NCBI RefSeq assembly: GCF_015487465.1
Contig: NZ_WFPS01000072.1
Span: 1-46,376, forward strand
Direction: 5' to 3'
Length of the DNA: 46,376 bases
Source: Persephonella sp.
GTDB lineage: Bacteria > Aquificota > Aquificia > Aquificales > Hydrogenothermaceae
The notes under the pieces are model-generated. The model was not told the DNA's origin. It saw only the letters and a program-made list of their open reading frames with translations, and searched no databases. The position numbers and the translations under genes are program-made. Positions 31,576 to 39,116 of this stretch are shown here, in pieces. Each line of letters opens with the position of its first letter. Positions within the stretch are counted from its first letter, which is position 1.

Positions 31576-33606
31576 TCTTCTTTTTTTAAAGTAGCTGTTA
31601 AGCCATTTTAATGCTTTTTCAGGTTGGTCTATAAGGTCTTCCCTGCCGTTTTTTATAAGAACAGCTTTCTGTTTCTCTGATAGTTTATAACTTTTCATAG
31701 CCTCTTTTTTTGCTTTGTTTATCCATTTTTTTATCTTTTCTTTGTCATTAAGAACATCTTCAGGAAGATCAAGACCTGTTTTCTCAGATAAAGATCTGGC
31801 GTAAGCTATCTGTTTTTCTGTTGGTTTTGTTTCTTTGTGCTGGTCTATAAACTTTTTCAGCTCTTCAGGGTTGTCCAGTATGTCTGATATATCTTTTCCA
31901 TGTTTTTTTGCAAGGTCAAGGGCGTAATCAAGCATCTTTTTTGATATAACTGATCTGCCTGAAGACTGGGTTTTTTCATAAAGCTGTTTTACAAACTCTT
32001 TCCAGTCTTTTTTCTTCTGTTCCACATAATCTAAAAACTGTTCCATTCTTTTTGTAAAGTCGTAATCAACAACCCAGTGGTATTTTTTATCAAGGTAGTC
32101 TATAAGTTCGTAAGCTGCTTCTGTAGGTCTAAGGGCATTTCCTTCTTTTACTACATATCCCCTATCTTTTATCGTTTTCATTATTGTTGCGTAGGTTGAT
32201 GGTCTTCCTATGCCTAATTCCTCAAGTTTTTTAACGAGCGATCCTTCAGTGTATCTTGGAGGTGGTTTTGTCCATTTTTCTTCAAGTTTCTGGTCAACTT
32301 TTTTTACGGTTTCCCCTTTTTTAAGTGGTGGAAGTTTCTGGGTGTCTTCTTTATCCTCTATGTTGTATACCTTTTTGTATCCATCAAAGGCTATCACAGA
32401 TCCTGTTGTTTTGAATATGTAGCCTTTAATATCAAATTTTGCTGTTGTCCTCTCATAAACAGCCTCTTTCATCTGTGATGCTATCGTCCTCTGGTATATC
32501 AGCTTCAGGAGTTTGAAGTGGTCTTCTGTAAGACCCTTTTCCTGAATAAGCTGTTTTTGTTTTTCAAGGGGAACAAAGTTTGTTATTCTTATCGCCTCGT
32601 GGGCGTCTGCTTGAGTGTTTTTTGATTTATATCTTTTTGCTTTTTGGGGAAGATATTCCTGTCCAAAATGCTCTTTTATGAACTTTCTTATATTTTTTAT
32701 CGCCTCATCTGATATCCTTACGCTGTCTGTTCTGTGGTATGTGATAAGCCCGTTTTCAAAAAGATCCTGTGCAAGCATCATAGTTTTTTCAGGTGAAAAT
32801 CTAAGCTGTGAGTTCGCTGTCTGCTGCAGGACAGATGTTGTGAATGGAGGTTTTGGCGACTGTTTTACCTGCTTTTTCTGAACATCAACAACAACGGCTG
32901 TTTTTTCATCTTTTATGTCGCTGTATATCTTTTCTGCCAGTTCTTTGTCTTCAAGCCTTTGTTTTTCATAAAAGGAAACAAACTGAATGCCTTCTTTTTC
33001 TAGAACTGCAGACAGAACATAATAGGGCGTTGGCTTAAAAGCGATTATCTCCCTTTCCCTCTCAACAACAAGCCTGACTGCAGGGGATTGAACCCTACCT
33101 ACGCTGAACCTTCCCCCTATCTCTTTAGATGCGATGGGAGAGAGAATATAACCAACTATCCTGTCTCCTACCCTTCTTCCTAAGAATGCCTCAAAAAGAC
33201 CGAAATTTGTCTCCTCAAATCTTGGTGCTTTTTTTATTATCTCTTTTATATGTTTTGGGGTTATCTCGTGGAATTCAGCCCTTTTTATATCTTTTGCTTT
33301 TTTCTTTAGCTCTTCATACATAAAGTATCCGATGGCATAACCTTCTCTGTCTGGGTCTGTTGCTATGAAAACCTCTGCATCTTGAGAAAGCTTTTTTATC
33401 TGGGAAAGTATCTTTCTGTGGTTTGGGGATTTTATAACAAATTTTGGTTTGAATGTTTTTAGATCAACCCCCATTTCCTTTTCAGGAAGATCCTTAAAAT
33501 GACCTACCGTTGCTTTGACAGAGTAGTCTTTTCCAAGATACTTCTGTATTTCCCTTGCTTTTTTAGGTGATTCTACGATAACTATCTTTTTTGTTTTTTC
33601 TCCCAT
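31567..33606 (-). CDS. topA: DNA topoisomerase I with unusual C-terminal repeats
   Basis: A 679-residue type IA topoisomerase that relaxes negative supercoils. The Toprim domain begins IVIVESPKKA and has DPDREG at 84-89. The catalytic tyrosine is Y290 in GLITYHRTDS, where most homologues have methionine after the tyrosine. The usual C-terminal zinc-ribbon domains are missing: there are no CxxC pairs. Instead residues about 554-675 hold three related helical units (about 554-591, 595-634 and 641-675) with an SEKQ-type start and a KKWI- or LKWL-type end. GGTAGG precedes ATG. It follows queC by 12 bp and ends the nuoCD operon. Confidence 0.95.
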   Translation of the reverse strand: MGEKTKKIVIVESPKKAREIQKYLGKDYSVKATVGHFKDLPEKEMGVDLKTFKPKFVIKSPNHRKILSQIKKLSQDAEVFIATDPDREGYAIGYFMYEELKKKAKDIKRAEFHEITPKHIKEIIKKAPRFEETNFGLFEAFLGRRVGDRIVGYILSPIASKEIGGRFSVGRVQSPAVRLVVEREREIIAFKPTPYYVLSAVLEKEGIQFVSFYEKQRLEDKELAEKIYSDIKDEKTAVVVDVQKKQVKQSPKPPFTTSVLQQTANSQLRFSPEKTMMLAQDLFENGLITYHRTDSVRISDEAIKNIRKFIKEHFGQEYLPQKAKRYKSKNTQADAHEAIRITNFVPLEKQKQLIQEKGLTEDHFKLLKLIYQRTIASQMKEAVYERTTAKFDIKGYIFKTTGSVIAFDGYKKVYNIEDKEDTQKLPPLKKGETVKKVDQKLEEKWTKPPPRYTEGSLVKKLEELGIGRPSTYATIMKTIKDRGYVVKEGNALRPTEAAYELIDYLDKKYHWVVDYDFTKRMEQFLDYVEQKKKDWKEFVKQLYEKTQSSGRSVISKKMLDYALDLAKKHGKDISDILDNPEELKKFIDQHKETKPTEKQIAYARSLSEKTGLDLPEDVLNDKEKIKKWINKAKKEAMKSYKLSEKQKAVLIKNGREDLIDQPEKALKWLNSYFKKRRKK

Positions 33607-33618
33607 TTACCTACCTTT

Positions 33619-34287
33619 TTATTTTTTTATTGGGTCCTCGATCCCTAAAGATCTAAATGCCTCTTCCCTCTGTCTGCATGTTGCACACTCACCGCAGGGA
33701 GGGATCGTTCCTCTATAGCATGAGTATGTTTTCTCATAAGGAACTTTAAGCTCAAGACCTGTTTTCAAAACATCAGTTTTACTCATTCCCAGAAATGGCG
33801 TCCATACTGTAATCCTGTTTTTTTTCTTTGCAACCATTATTGATGAGGCGTTAATGGCAGCTTCCACTGATGAAGCAAACTCAGCTCTGCAATCTGGATA
33901 TGGGCTGTCAACTGAGTGGATACCTATCCCTATGTTTTCAATCTCATATACATCGGCAAATGATGCTGCTATTGATAGGAAATTCAGGTTTCTCATAGGA
34001 ACTGTTGTTATTGGAGGTCCTTCAGGATACTCCTCAGATGGAACCTTAATGTTTTCATCTGTTAATGCTGACCCTTCTATTCCTTTTAGATGGGGAACCT
34101 CAACTATAAAATGTTTTTCAATATCTGCTTCTTTTATCAGCTCTTTGGCAAATGTCAGCTCTATCTTATGTTTCTGTCCGTAATCAAAAGAGATTGCGTA
34201 AACTTTGCTGAACTTTTCTTTTGCAAGCCACAAAAGTGTGGCACTGTCCATTCCTCCTGAAACAAGAACAATAACACTATCCTTCAT
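33619..34287 (-). CDS. queC: 7-cyano-7-deazaguanine synthase
   Basis: A 222-residue enzyme that makes preQ0 for queuosine synthesis from 7-carboxy-7-deazaguanine, ATP and ammonia. The PP-loop VLVSGGMDSAT lies at residues 7-17. The zinc site uses the cysteines in TYSCYRG and PPCGECATCRQREEAF. No other queuosine gene is close. It overlaps the bactofilin gene by 11 nt, so its translation is probably coupled. Confidence 0.96.
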   Translation of the reverse strand: MKDSVIVLVSGGMDSATLLWLAKEKFSKVYAISFDYGQKHKIELTFAKELIKEADIEKHFIVEVPHLKGIEGSALTDENIKVPSEEYPEGPPITTVPMRNLNFLSIAASFADVYEIENIGIGIHSVDSPYPDCRAEFASSVEAAINASSIMVAKKKNRITVWTPFLGMSKTDVLKTGLELKVPYEKTYSCYRGTIPPCGECATCRQREEAFRSLGIEDPIKK

Positions 34288-34681
34288 TCTCAGCCTTTGC
34301 CCCGTTAATCTTTTTTATTTTTCCTGTTTTCAGCTTTAGATTACCTTCAAAAACACCTTGCGGTTCTATGGTTATCTCGTTGTATGTTATCTCACCTACA
34401 AACTTTCCTCCTGATATGATCTCTATACTTGTGCAGTCTGCATCTCCCTCAACGAAACCGCTGACTATAATCTTTTCTGCCGTTATTTTACCTTTCACTT
34501 TTCCCTTTTTCCCAACTGTTACTACTTTTTCACAAAATATATTCCCTTCAACCTCTCCGTCTATATGAACAGAGCCGTTAAACTTAAGCTCCCCTGAAAT
34601 GTGAGAGCCTTCACTTATTATTGTTGTTCCGGAATTAGCGGCTGTAGATTTAGGGTTATCCCCTTTATTAAAGATTCCCAT
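34277..34681 (-). CDS. ccmA: Bactofilin (CcmA-like cytoskeletal protein)
   Basis: A 134-residue bactofilin. The central region (about 20-118) is a beta-helix with regular IxGxVxG-type turns (SGELKFNGSVHIDGEVEGN, then KGKVKGKITAEKIIVSGFVEGD). Bactofilins polymerise without nucleotide at the inner membrane and organise peptidoglycan enzymes. AAGGAGAGG precedes ATG. The gene starts inside the M23 peptidase gene, a 64-nt out-of-frame overlap. The same order and overlap are known for csd1-ccmA of Helicobacter pylori, which set helical cell shape. Confidence 0.92.
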   Translation of the reverse strand: MGIFNKGDNPKSTAANSGTTIISEGSHISGELKFNGSVHIDGEVEGNIFCEKVVTVGKKGKVKGKITAEKIIVSGFVEGDADCTSIEIISGGKFVGEITYNEITIEPQGVFEGNLKLKTGKIKKINGAKAENEG

Positions 34682-35511
34682 CTCACATGCCTCTCCTTTT
34701 TAAAGATTTCCTTGTAGCTCAGTTTTTTCCATCTAATAAAATTGACAGGATTTAAAGGTCTTTGCAAGTATCTAACCTCATAATGAAGGTGAGGACCGTT
34801 TATAAGCCCCGTGTTGCCGGAAAATCCTATCAGCTGACCTTTTTCAACAAAATCTCCTGTTTTTACCTTTATTTTACTTAGATGCCCGTATATAGTTTTA
34901 AAGCCATAGTTATGCTGGATTATTACCATTTTTCCGTAAGCTCCTTTTCTTCCTGCATACTCAACTATCCCGTTAGCTGTTGAAAAAACAGGTGTTCCAA
35001 CCTTTGCCCTCAGATCAACTCCCGGATGAAAGTCCTTCTGTCCGTTAACAGGATGTTTTCTGTATCCGAACCTGCTTGTTATTATAGTGTTTTTTAAAGG
35101 AGAGCCGTTTGGTATGTTTTTGAACATGTGGTATATCTGTCCTGATGTCAGAGAGAGCTCTTTAACCCTTTTTGAAAAATCCTTTTTTTCTTCAGGTATG
35201 AGACCTATCATTTCCTCTATGTTTTTAACTTTCTCCGAAAGTTCCCTAAGTTCTGATGTTTTTTCGTTTATGCTTTGTTTAAGGGCTATTTTTTCTTTTA
35301 GTAGTTTTACATTCTGTTTTAAAAGTTCTTCTTTTTTCTGTGAAAGTTCCATAACTTCTTTAGACAAAAAATAGATCACAGATGTGCTTACAATAAAAAA
35401 AAGGATTATAAATCCAATAAGGTAAAGAATGTATTTTTTTACTATCTGTTTGAGGGTATACTGCTTTGCACCGTTAACATCATGGATCGTTATTGTAAAT
35501 TTATCACGCAT
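34618..35511 (-). CDS. Membrane-anchored M23 peptidoglycan endopeptidase (Csd1-like)
   Basis: A 297-residue protein: cytoplasmic tail (1-28), one membrane helix (about 29-50), a coiled coil (about 55-100) and a LytM/M23 domain (about 145-255). Both zinc-binding motifs are intact: HPGVD (H-x3-D) and GPHLHYEV (HxH), so it should be active. It would cut D,D-crosslinks in the wall. The bactofilin gene overlaps its 3' end, indicating a joint complex like Csd1-CcmA. It starts two bases after prfB, with a weak ribosome binding site. Confidence 0.92.
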   Translation of the reverse strand: MRDKFTITIHDVNGAKQYTLKQIVKKYILYLIGFIILFFIVSTSVIYFLSKEVMELSQKKEELLKQNVKLLKEKIALKQSINEKTSELRELSEKVKNIEEMIGLIPEEKKDFSKRVKELSLTSGQIYHMFKNIPNGSPLKNTIITSRFGYRKHPVNGQKDFHPGVDLRAKVGTPVFSTANGIVEYAGRKGAYGKMVIIQHNYGFKTIYGHLSKIKVKTGDFVEKGQLIGFSGNTGLINGPHLHYEVRYLQRPLNPVNFIRWKKLSYKEIFKKERHVRWESLIKGITLNLQPLIPEQQ

Positions 35512-35513
35512 GG

Positions 35514-36626
35514 TTAGTTCTGCTGTTTTTCAGTTGCACGCCATTTCAGGTAGCTTTCAATAAAGCCGTCAATTTCACCGTCCATTACAGCCTGTATATT
35601 TCCTGTCTCATAGCCTGTTCTCAGATCTTTAACCATCTGGTAAGGCTGGAATACATATGATCTTATCTGGCTTCCCCATGTAATATCTTTTTTCTCACCT
35701 TCAAGCTCTTTCTGTTTTTCTTTCTGTTTTTCAAGCTCATACTGGTAAAGTCTGGCTTTCAACATCTGCATCGCTTTTGCTCTGTTCTGGATCTGTGATC
35801 TTTCGCTCTGGCACGACACTGTTATTCCTGTGGGGATATGAACTATCCTTACAGCTGAATCTGTAGTGTTTACATGCTGTCCTCCTGCTCCTGATGCTCT
35901 GAATGTATCTATTCTCAGATCTTCCTCTTTTATCTCTACCTTAACATCTTCCCCTATCTCAGGTATCACAGAAACCGCTGAAAATGATGTATGCCTTCTT
36001 TTGTTGGCGTCAAATGGTGATATCCTTACAAGTCTGTGAACCCCCTGTTCCCCTTTCAGGTATCCGTAAGCATAGGGACCTTTAATTATCACGGTTGCAC
36101 TTTTTATCCCGGCAACATCGTCAGGCTGATAATCAACCATCTCTATCTCAAACCCGTTTTTCTCAGCCCACCTGAGGTACATCCTGAGAAGCATTTCAGT
36201 CCAGTCGCAAGCTTCCACGCCACCTGAACCTGCCTGCAAGGTCAGTATCGCATTTTTAAAATCATACTCACCTGACAGAAGGCTTGCTGTTTCAAGCCTG
36301 TTTATCTCCTTTTCAAGATTTTCAATCTCATTTTTTATCTCTTTTTCTGTTTCCTGATCATACTCCATCTCAAGAAGCTGTAGATACTCATCAATATCAG
36401 AAAGTCTTTTTTCAACAGATCTTATTTCTTCCAATCTATTTGATATGCTGTTTCTTCTGCTTGCTGTTTCCTGTGCTTTTTTCTGGTCATTCCAGAAATC
36501 AGGTTTTCCCATTTCCTGATCAAGGATAAAAAGCTCCTTCTCAAGCTGATCAGGTTTCAAGATCTCTTTTATATTTTCAAACTTATTTTTAAGTTCATTT
36601 AATTTTTCTTTCAGTTCTACAATCAT
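35514..36626 (-). CDS. prfB: Peptide chain release factor 2
   Basis: A 370-residue RF2. The anticodon-like tripeptide SPF is in [15 protein letters not shown], and the GGQ loop is [16 protein letters not shown]. The programmed frameshift found near codon 25 of many prfB genes is absent: the frame is open throughout and no in-frame TGA or CTTTGA slip site occurs there, so autoregulation by frameshifting is lost. ATG at 36626 is preferred over a GTG three codons upstream because GTGAG lies at a suitable distance before it. Confidence 0.96.
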   Translation of the reverse strand: MIVELKEKLNELKNKFENIKEILKPDQLEKELFILDQEMGKPDFWNDQKKAQETASRRNSISNRLEEIRSVEKRLSDIDEYLQLLEMEYDQETEKEIKNEIENLEKEINRLETASLLSGEYDFKNAILTLQAGSGGVEACDWTEMLLRMYLRWAEKNGFEIEMVDYQPDDVAGIKSATVIIKGPYAYGYLKGEQGVHRLVRISPFDANKRRHTSFSAVSVIPEIGEDVKVEIKEEDLRIDTFRASGAGGQHVNTTDSAVRIVHIPTGITVSCQSERSQIQNRAKAMQMLKARLYQYELEKQKEKQKELEGEKKDITWGSQIRSYVFQPYQMVKDLRTGYETGNIQAVMDGEIDGFIESYLKWRATEKQQN

Positions 36627-36682
36627 GGCTCTCACTTTTTTATTTTATTTTCGCCAATATAATATGGAAATTACAGCTATTT

Positions 36683-37162
36683 TCAACCACCTTTAGAGGC
36701 TAAAAAATAAGCCCAAAGAGAACCTGCAACAACAAAAACAGGTAGAACAATCAATGCTGTCATTATGTTTCCTAAAATCACAGCTATAACAGTTTTTACC
36801 CATGTTGACCTGAGTATAAATTTTGCAAGGAATATCTCAAATGTTACTGCTATCAAAATAGGAATCCAGAGCATTCCCGGAACATAAACCCCTGTCATAA
36901 CCATTCCTGTTCTTATAATACCAAGCAAAACGTAGGTTATAAGGGTTATTAAAAATGCTGTTTTGTAGGTTATATGTCTTATAAGTGCAAGTCTACCTGC
37001 ATACCACAGGGAAAAGCTGCCCATTATAAGAAAAACAGCTGCAAAAAGCATTTTATAAACAATATCAGCAACAGGGTCTTTGTCTGCCAGAAGATCTACA
37101 AACTGTCCCGTTTCTTCTCCGTAAGCTACAAAAGGTATAAGTATTAATAAAAACACAAACAT
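36683..37162 (-). CDS. Integral membrane protein of unknown function
   Basis: A 159-residue protein with an N-terminal signal-like helix (1-15, ending VAYG), a short acidic exterior loop, and about four further transmembrane helices. Arginine and histidine residues (GRLALIRHITYK) mark a cytoplasmic loop. I do not recognise the family. It lies 9 bp downstream of the MidA-type methyltransferase and near nuoCD-nuoI, so an accessory function in the respiratory membrane is possible but unsupported by motifs. Confidence 0.65.
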   Translation of the reverse strand: MFVFLLILIPFVAYGEETGQFVDLLADKDPVADIVYKMLFAAVFLIMGSFSLWYAGRLALIRHITYKTAFLITLITYVLLGIIRTGMVMTGVYVPGMLWIPILIAVTFEIFLAKFILRSTWVKTVIAVILGNIMTALIVLPVFVVAGSLWAYFLASKGG

Positions 37163-37171
37163 CAGTCTCTC

Positions 37172-38326
37172 CTACAGTCTGTATCTGTCGCTTATGTAAG
37201 GTAACATATCAAGCCCTTTTATTGAAGGGTCTTTTATGTTTTTATGCTGGACAAGCACCTTAAATTTTTCTCCCATTCCTTTAGGAAGAACGAGAGTTTT
37301 AAGCCTGTTTAACCTTTCAAAAGATTCATAATCATTTTTTTCCTGAAGTTTTTCAAATATCTCCATCAAGCCTAAATTTGTCAAAAAGTGAGCCTGATCT
37401 GTAAATCCTGTAAAATCAAGGCCTGCTATCATTCCGTAATACTTGAGGGCAGAAAAGTTCACATGGGATGTTATATCCTGCATTCCGACGTTTTCATAAA
37501 AGTTCTCAGAATACCTGTGCCTGTAATAACACAGAAGGGTTCCTTTCATTCTGTATGGTTTGTAAAGCTCTGCAGACGGGTATCCGTAGTCAATTGTTAT
37601 GACAAAACCCTTTTTTAACTTTTTTCCTATTTTTTGTATGTAGTCTGCAGCATCAAGGTTTATCTCTGTCTGCATACCTTCAGGAATATTTATGCTTAGC
37701 TGTGTTATATATCTTAGTATCTCTTCTGAAGCTTCTTTTAAAACTTCCTGAACGTTGTTTTCCTCATCAACCTTGATAAAAACTTCGTATATCTTTCCTT
37801 TTATTTTTCTGATAAGATGGACAGGGAATGAGTCAAAAAGCTCATTTGAAAAAACGACACCTGTTATGCTTTCGTCATTAAAATCTATAATATCCTGAAC
37901 CCATTCAACATTTTCAAAAACAGACAGTAGCTCTTTTTGGGTTTTTATGTGATAGGGGGATTTTTCTATGATGGTGTATGTTGTGTTTTTAAAAACCTCT
38001 GGATAGTTTTCCTGAAGAAATTTCAGAATATCAAAAGCAAGGTATCCTTTCCCTGCACCTATCTCAACAATCTGGAATTTTTTTTCCCCTATTTTTGTGT
38101 AAATCTCTGCAAACTGTTTTCCAAGAAGTTCTCCAAAAGCTCTGTCAAGCTCAGATGCAGTATAAAAATCTCCGTATCCACCGATTTTTTCCTGAGGAGA
38201 GGTATAGTAACCAAGCTCTGGGTAGTAAAGAGCTATATCCATAAAGTCTCTGAAAGATATCTCTCCTTCTTTTTTAATTCTGTCTTTGATTATTGAGACA
38301 AGCTGGTTCTTTCCTGTGAGTTTCAT
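37172..38326 (-). CDS. MidA/NDUFAF7-family SAM-dependent methyltransferase
   Basis: A 384-residue class I methyltransferase of the MidA (NDUFAF7) family. Landmarks are DFMDIALYYPELGYY, GDFYTASELDRAFGELL, the SAM loop VEIGAGKGYLAFDIL, the FSNELFDSFPVH block, and FVITIDYGYPSAELY with GTLLCYYRHR. In mitochondria NDUFAF7 dimethylates an arginine of the 49-kDa (NuoD-type) subunit of Complex I. Here the gene lies immediately after nuoCD and nuoI on the same strand, which makes NuoCD an attractive substrate. ATG at 38326 has CAGGTGG upstream. Confidence 0.88.
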   Translation of the reverse strand: MKLTGKNQLVSIIKDRIKKEGEISFRDFMDIALYYPELGYYTSPQEKIGGYGDFYTASELDRAFGELLGKQFAEIYTKIGEKKFQIVEIGAGKGYLAFDILKFLQENYPEVFKNTTYTIIEKSPYHIKTQKELLSVFENVEWVQDIIDFNDESITGVVFSNELFDSFPVHLIRKIKGKIYEVFIKVDEENNVQEVLKEASEEILRYITQLSINIPEGMQTEINLDAADYIQKIGKKLKKGFVITIDYGYPSAELYKPYRMKGTLLCYYRHRYSENFYENVGMQDITSHVNFSALKYYGMIAGLDFTGFTDQAHFLTNLGLMEIFEKLQEKNDYESFERLNRLKTLVLPKGMGEKFKVLVQHKNIKDPSIKGLDMLPYISDRYRL

Positions 38327-38380
38327 CAATACCACCTGAAAGTAATATCTGAAAAATATTATAAACTTAAATTTGGGGAG

Positions 38381-38396
38381 GGTGCCTCACGGCACC
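38381..38396. terminator. Hairpin between nuoI and the methyltransferase
   Basis: GGTGCC and GGCACC form a perfect 6-bp stem with a 4-nt loop. Read on the minus strand it is followed by CTCCCC and then AAATTT rather than a T-run, so it may stabilise or partly end the nuoCD-nuoI message rather than terminate cleanly. The plus-strand side has a loose T-rich tail. Confidence 0.4.
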
Positions 38397-38405
38397 TTTA
38401 TTGCT

Positions 38406-39107
38406 TTACTGCTGATCTACATAGTTTGGACCAAGCTTTGGAGGGTTGTTATCCCATGCCTTTGCCCTTGCTTTATCTGCATCGTCCCAGATTTTCTGGT
38501 AGTCTGGCCACTGGGATTTTTCATCATATTTTTCTTTTCCTCTCCTTGCTATAAAATCATCTGCTATTTTTGAAAGGGTTTCCTTATTTAATACCCAGCC
38601 TCTCCTTGAATAAGATGACAGATCATAAATGTCTGTATGAATTATACATATTGTAGGGCAGGCGAGGGTGCATAATCCGCAGAACATGCATTTTGAAAGA
38701 TCCATATCAAACTGGGACAGAACCTTAAGACCGTGGTGGGGGTGATCTTCAGGAACATCAAGCTTATCAGCTTTTATGATAAATATTTCAGGAACAGGGC
38801 ATGCAGCCTGACAGAATTTGCAGGCTATACATCTTGTTTCTCCCATCTCGGGGGGCTTTATCTTAAGCTTTTTAACCCATGCGTCAAAATCGTCCTTTTC
38901 TGTTCCGTCAACATTTCTCAAACCATGAACACCTCTAAATCTTGGTGCAGGTTCTACAAGTTCAAAAGGAAAATCAACAGTTATAACTTTTTTAAAAAGA
39001 TGTTTTATAGTTGTTCTGAGCCCTTTCATAAAATCCAAGAAAAATATTTTTTCAGTAAGTGATTGGGGCTGTATGTTTCTATTTAAACCAACCTTTTTTA
39101 TCCCCAT
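38406..39107 (-). CDS. nuoI: NADH dehydrogenase subunit I (two [4Fe-4S] clusters)
   Basis: A 233-residue NuoI-like ferredoxin subunit of Complex I. Two cluster motifs are complete: CIACKFCQAACP and CMFCGLCTLACP. They would ligate the two [4Fe-4S] clusters (N6a and N6b) of the hydrophilic arm. The C-terminal extension (about 40 residues past the usual end, rich in Lys, Asp and Trp) is longer than in many NuoI proteins. GGAGG precedes ATG, 9 bp after nuoCD. Other nuo genes are not in this window. Confidence 0.93.
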   Translation of the reverse strand: MGIKKVGLNRNIQPQSLTEKIFFLDFMKGLRTTIKHLFKKVITVDFPFELVEPAPRFRGVHGLRNVDGTEKDDFDAWVKKLKIKPPEMGETRCIACKFCQAACPVPEIFIIKADKLDVPEDHPHHGLKVLSQFDMDLSKCMFCGLCTLACPTICIIHTDIYDLSSYSRRGWVLNKETLSKIADDFIARRGKEKYDEKSQWPDYQKIWDDADKARAKAWDNNPPKLGPNYVDQQ

Positions 39108-39116
39108 TTTTTCCTC

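Noticed and set aside
35514-36626. Programmed frameshift in prfB
   Set aside because: The reading frame is continuous and no in-frame TGA or slippery CTTTGA was seen near codon 25.
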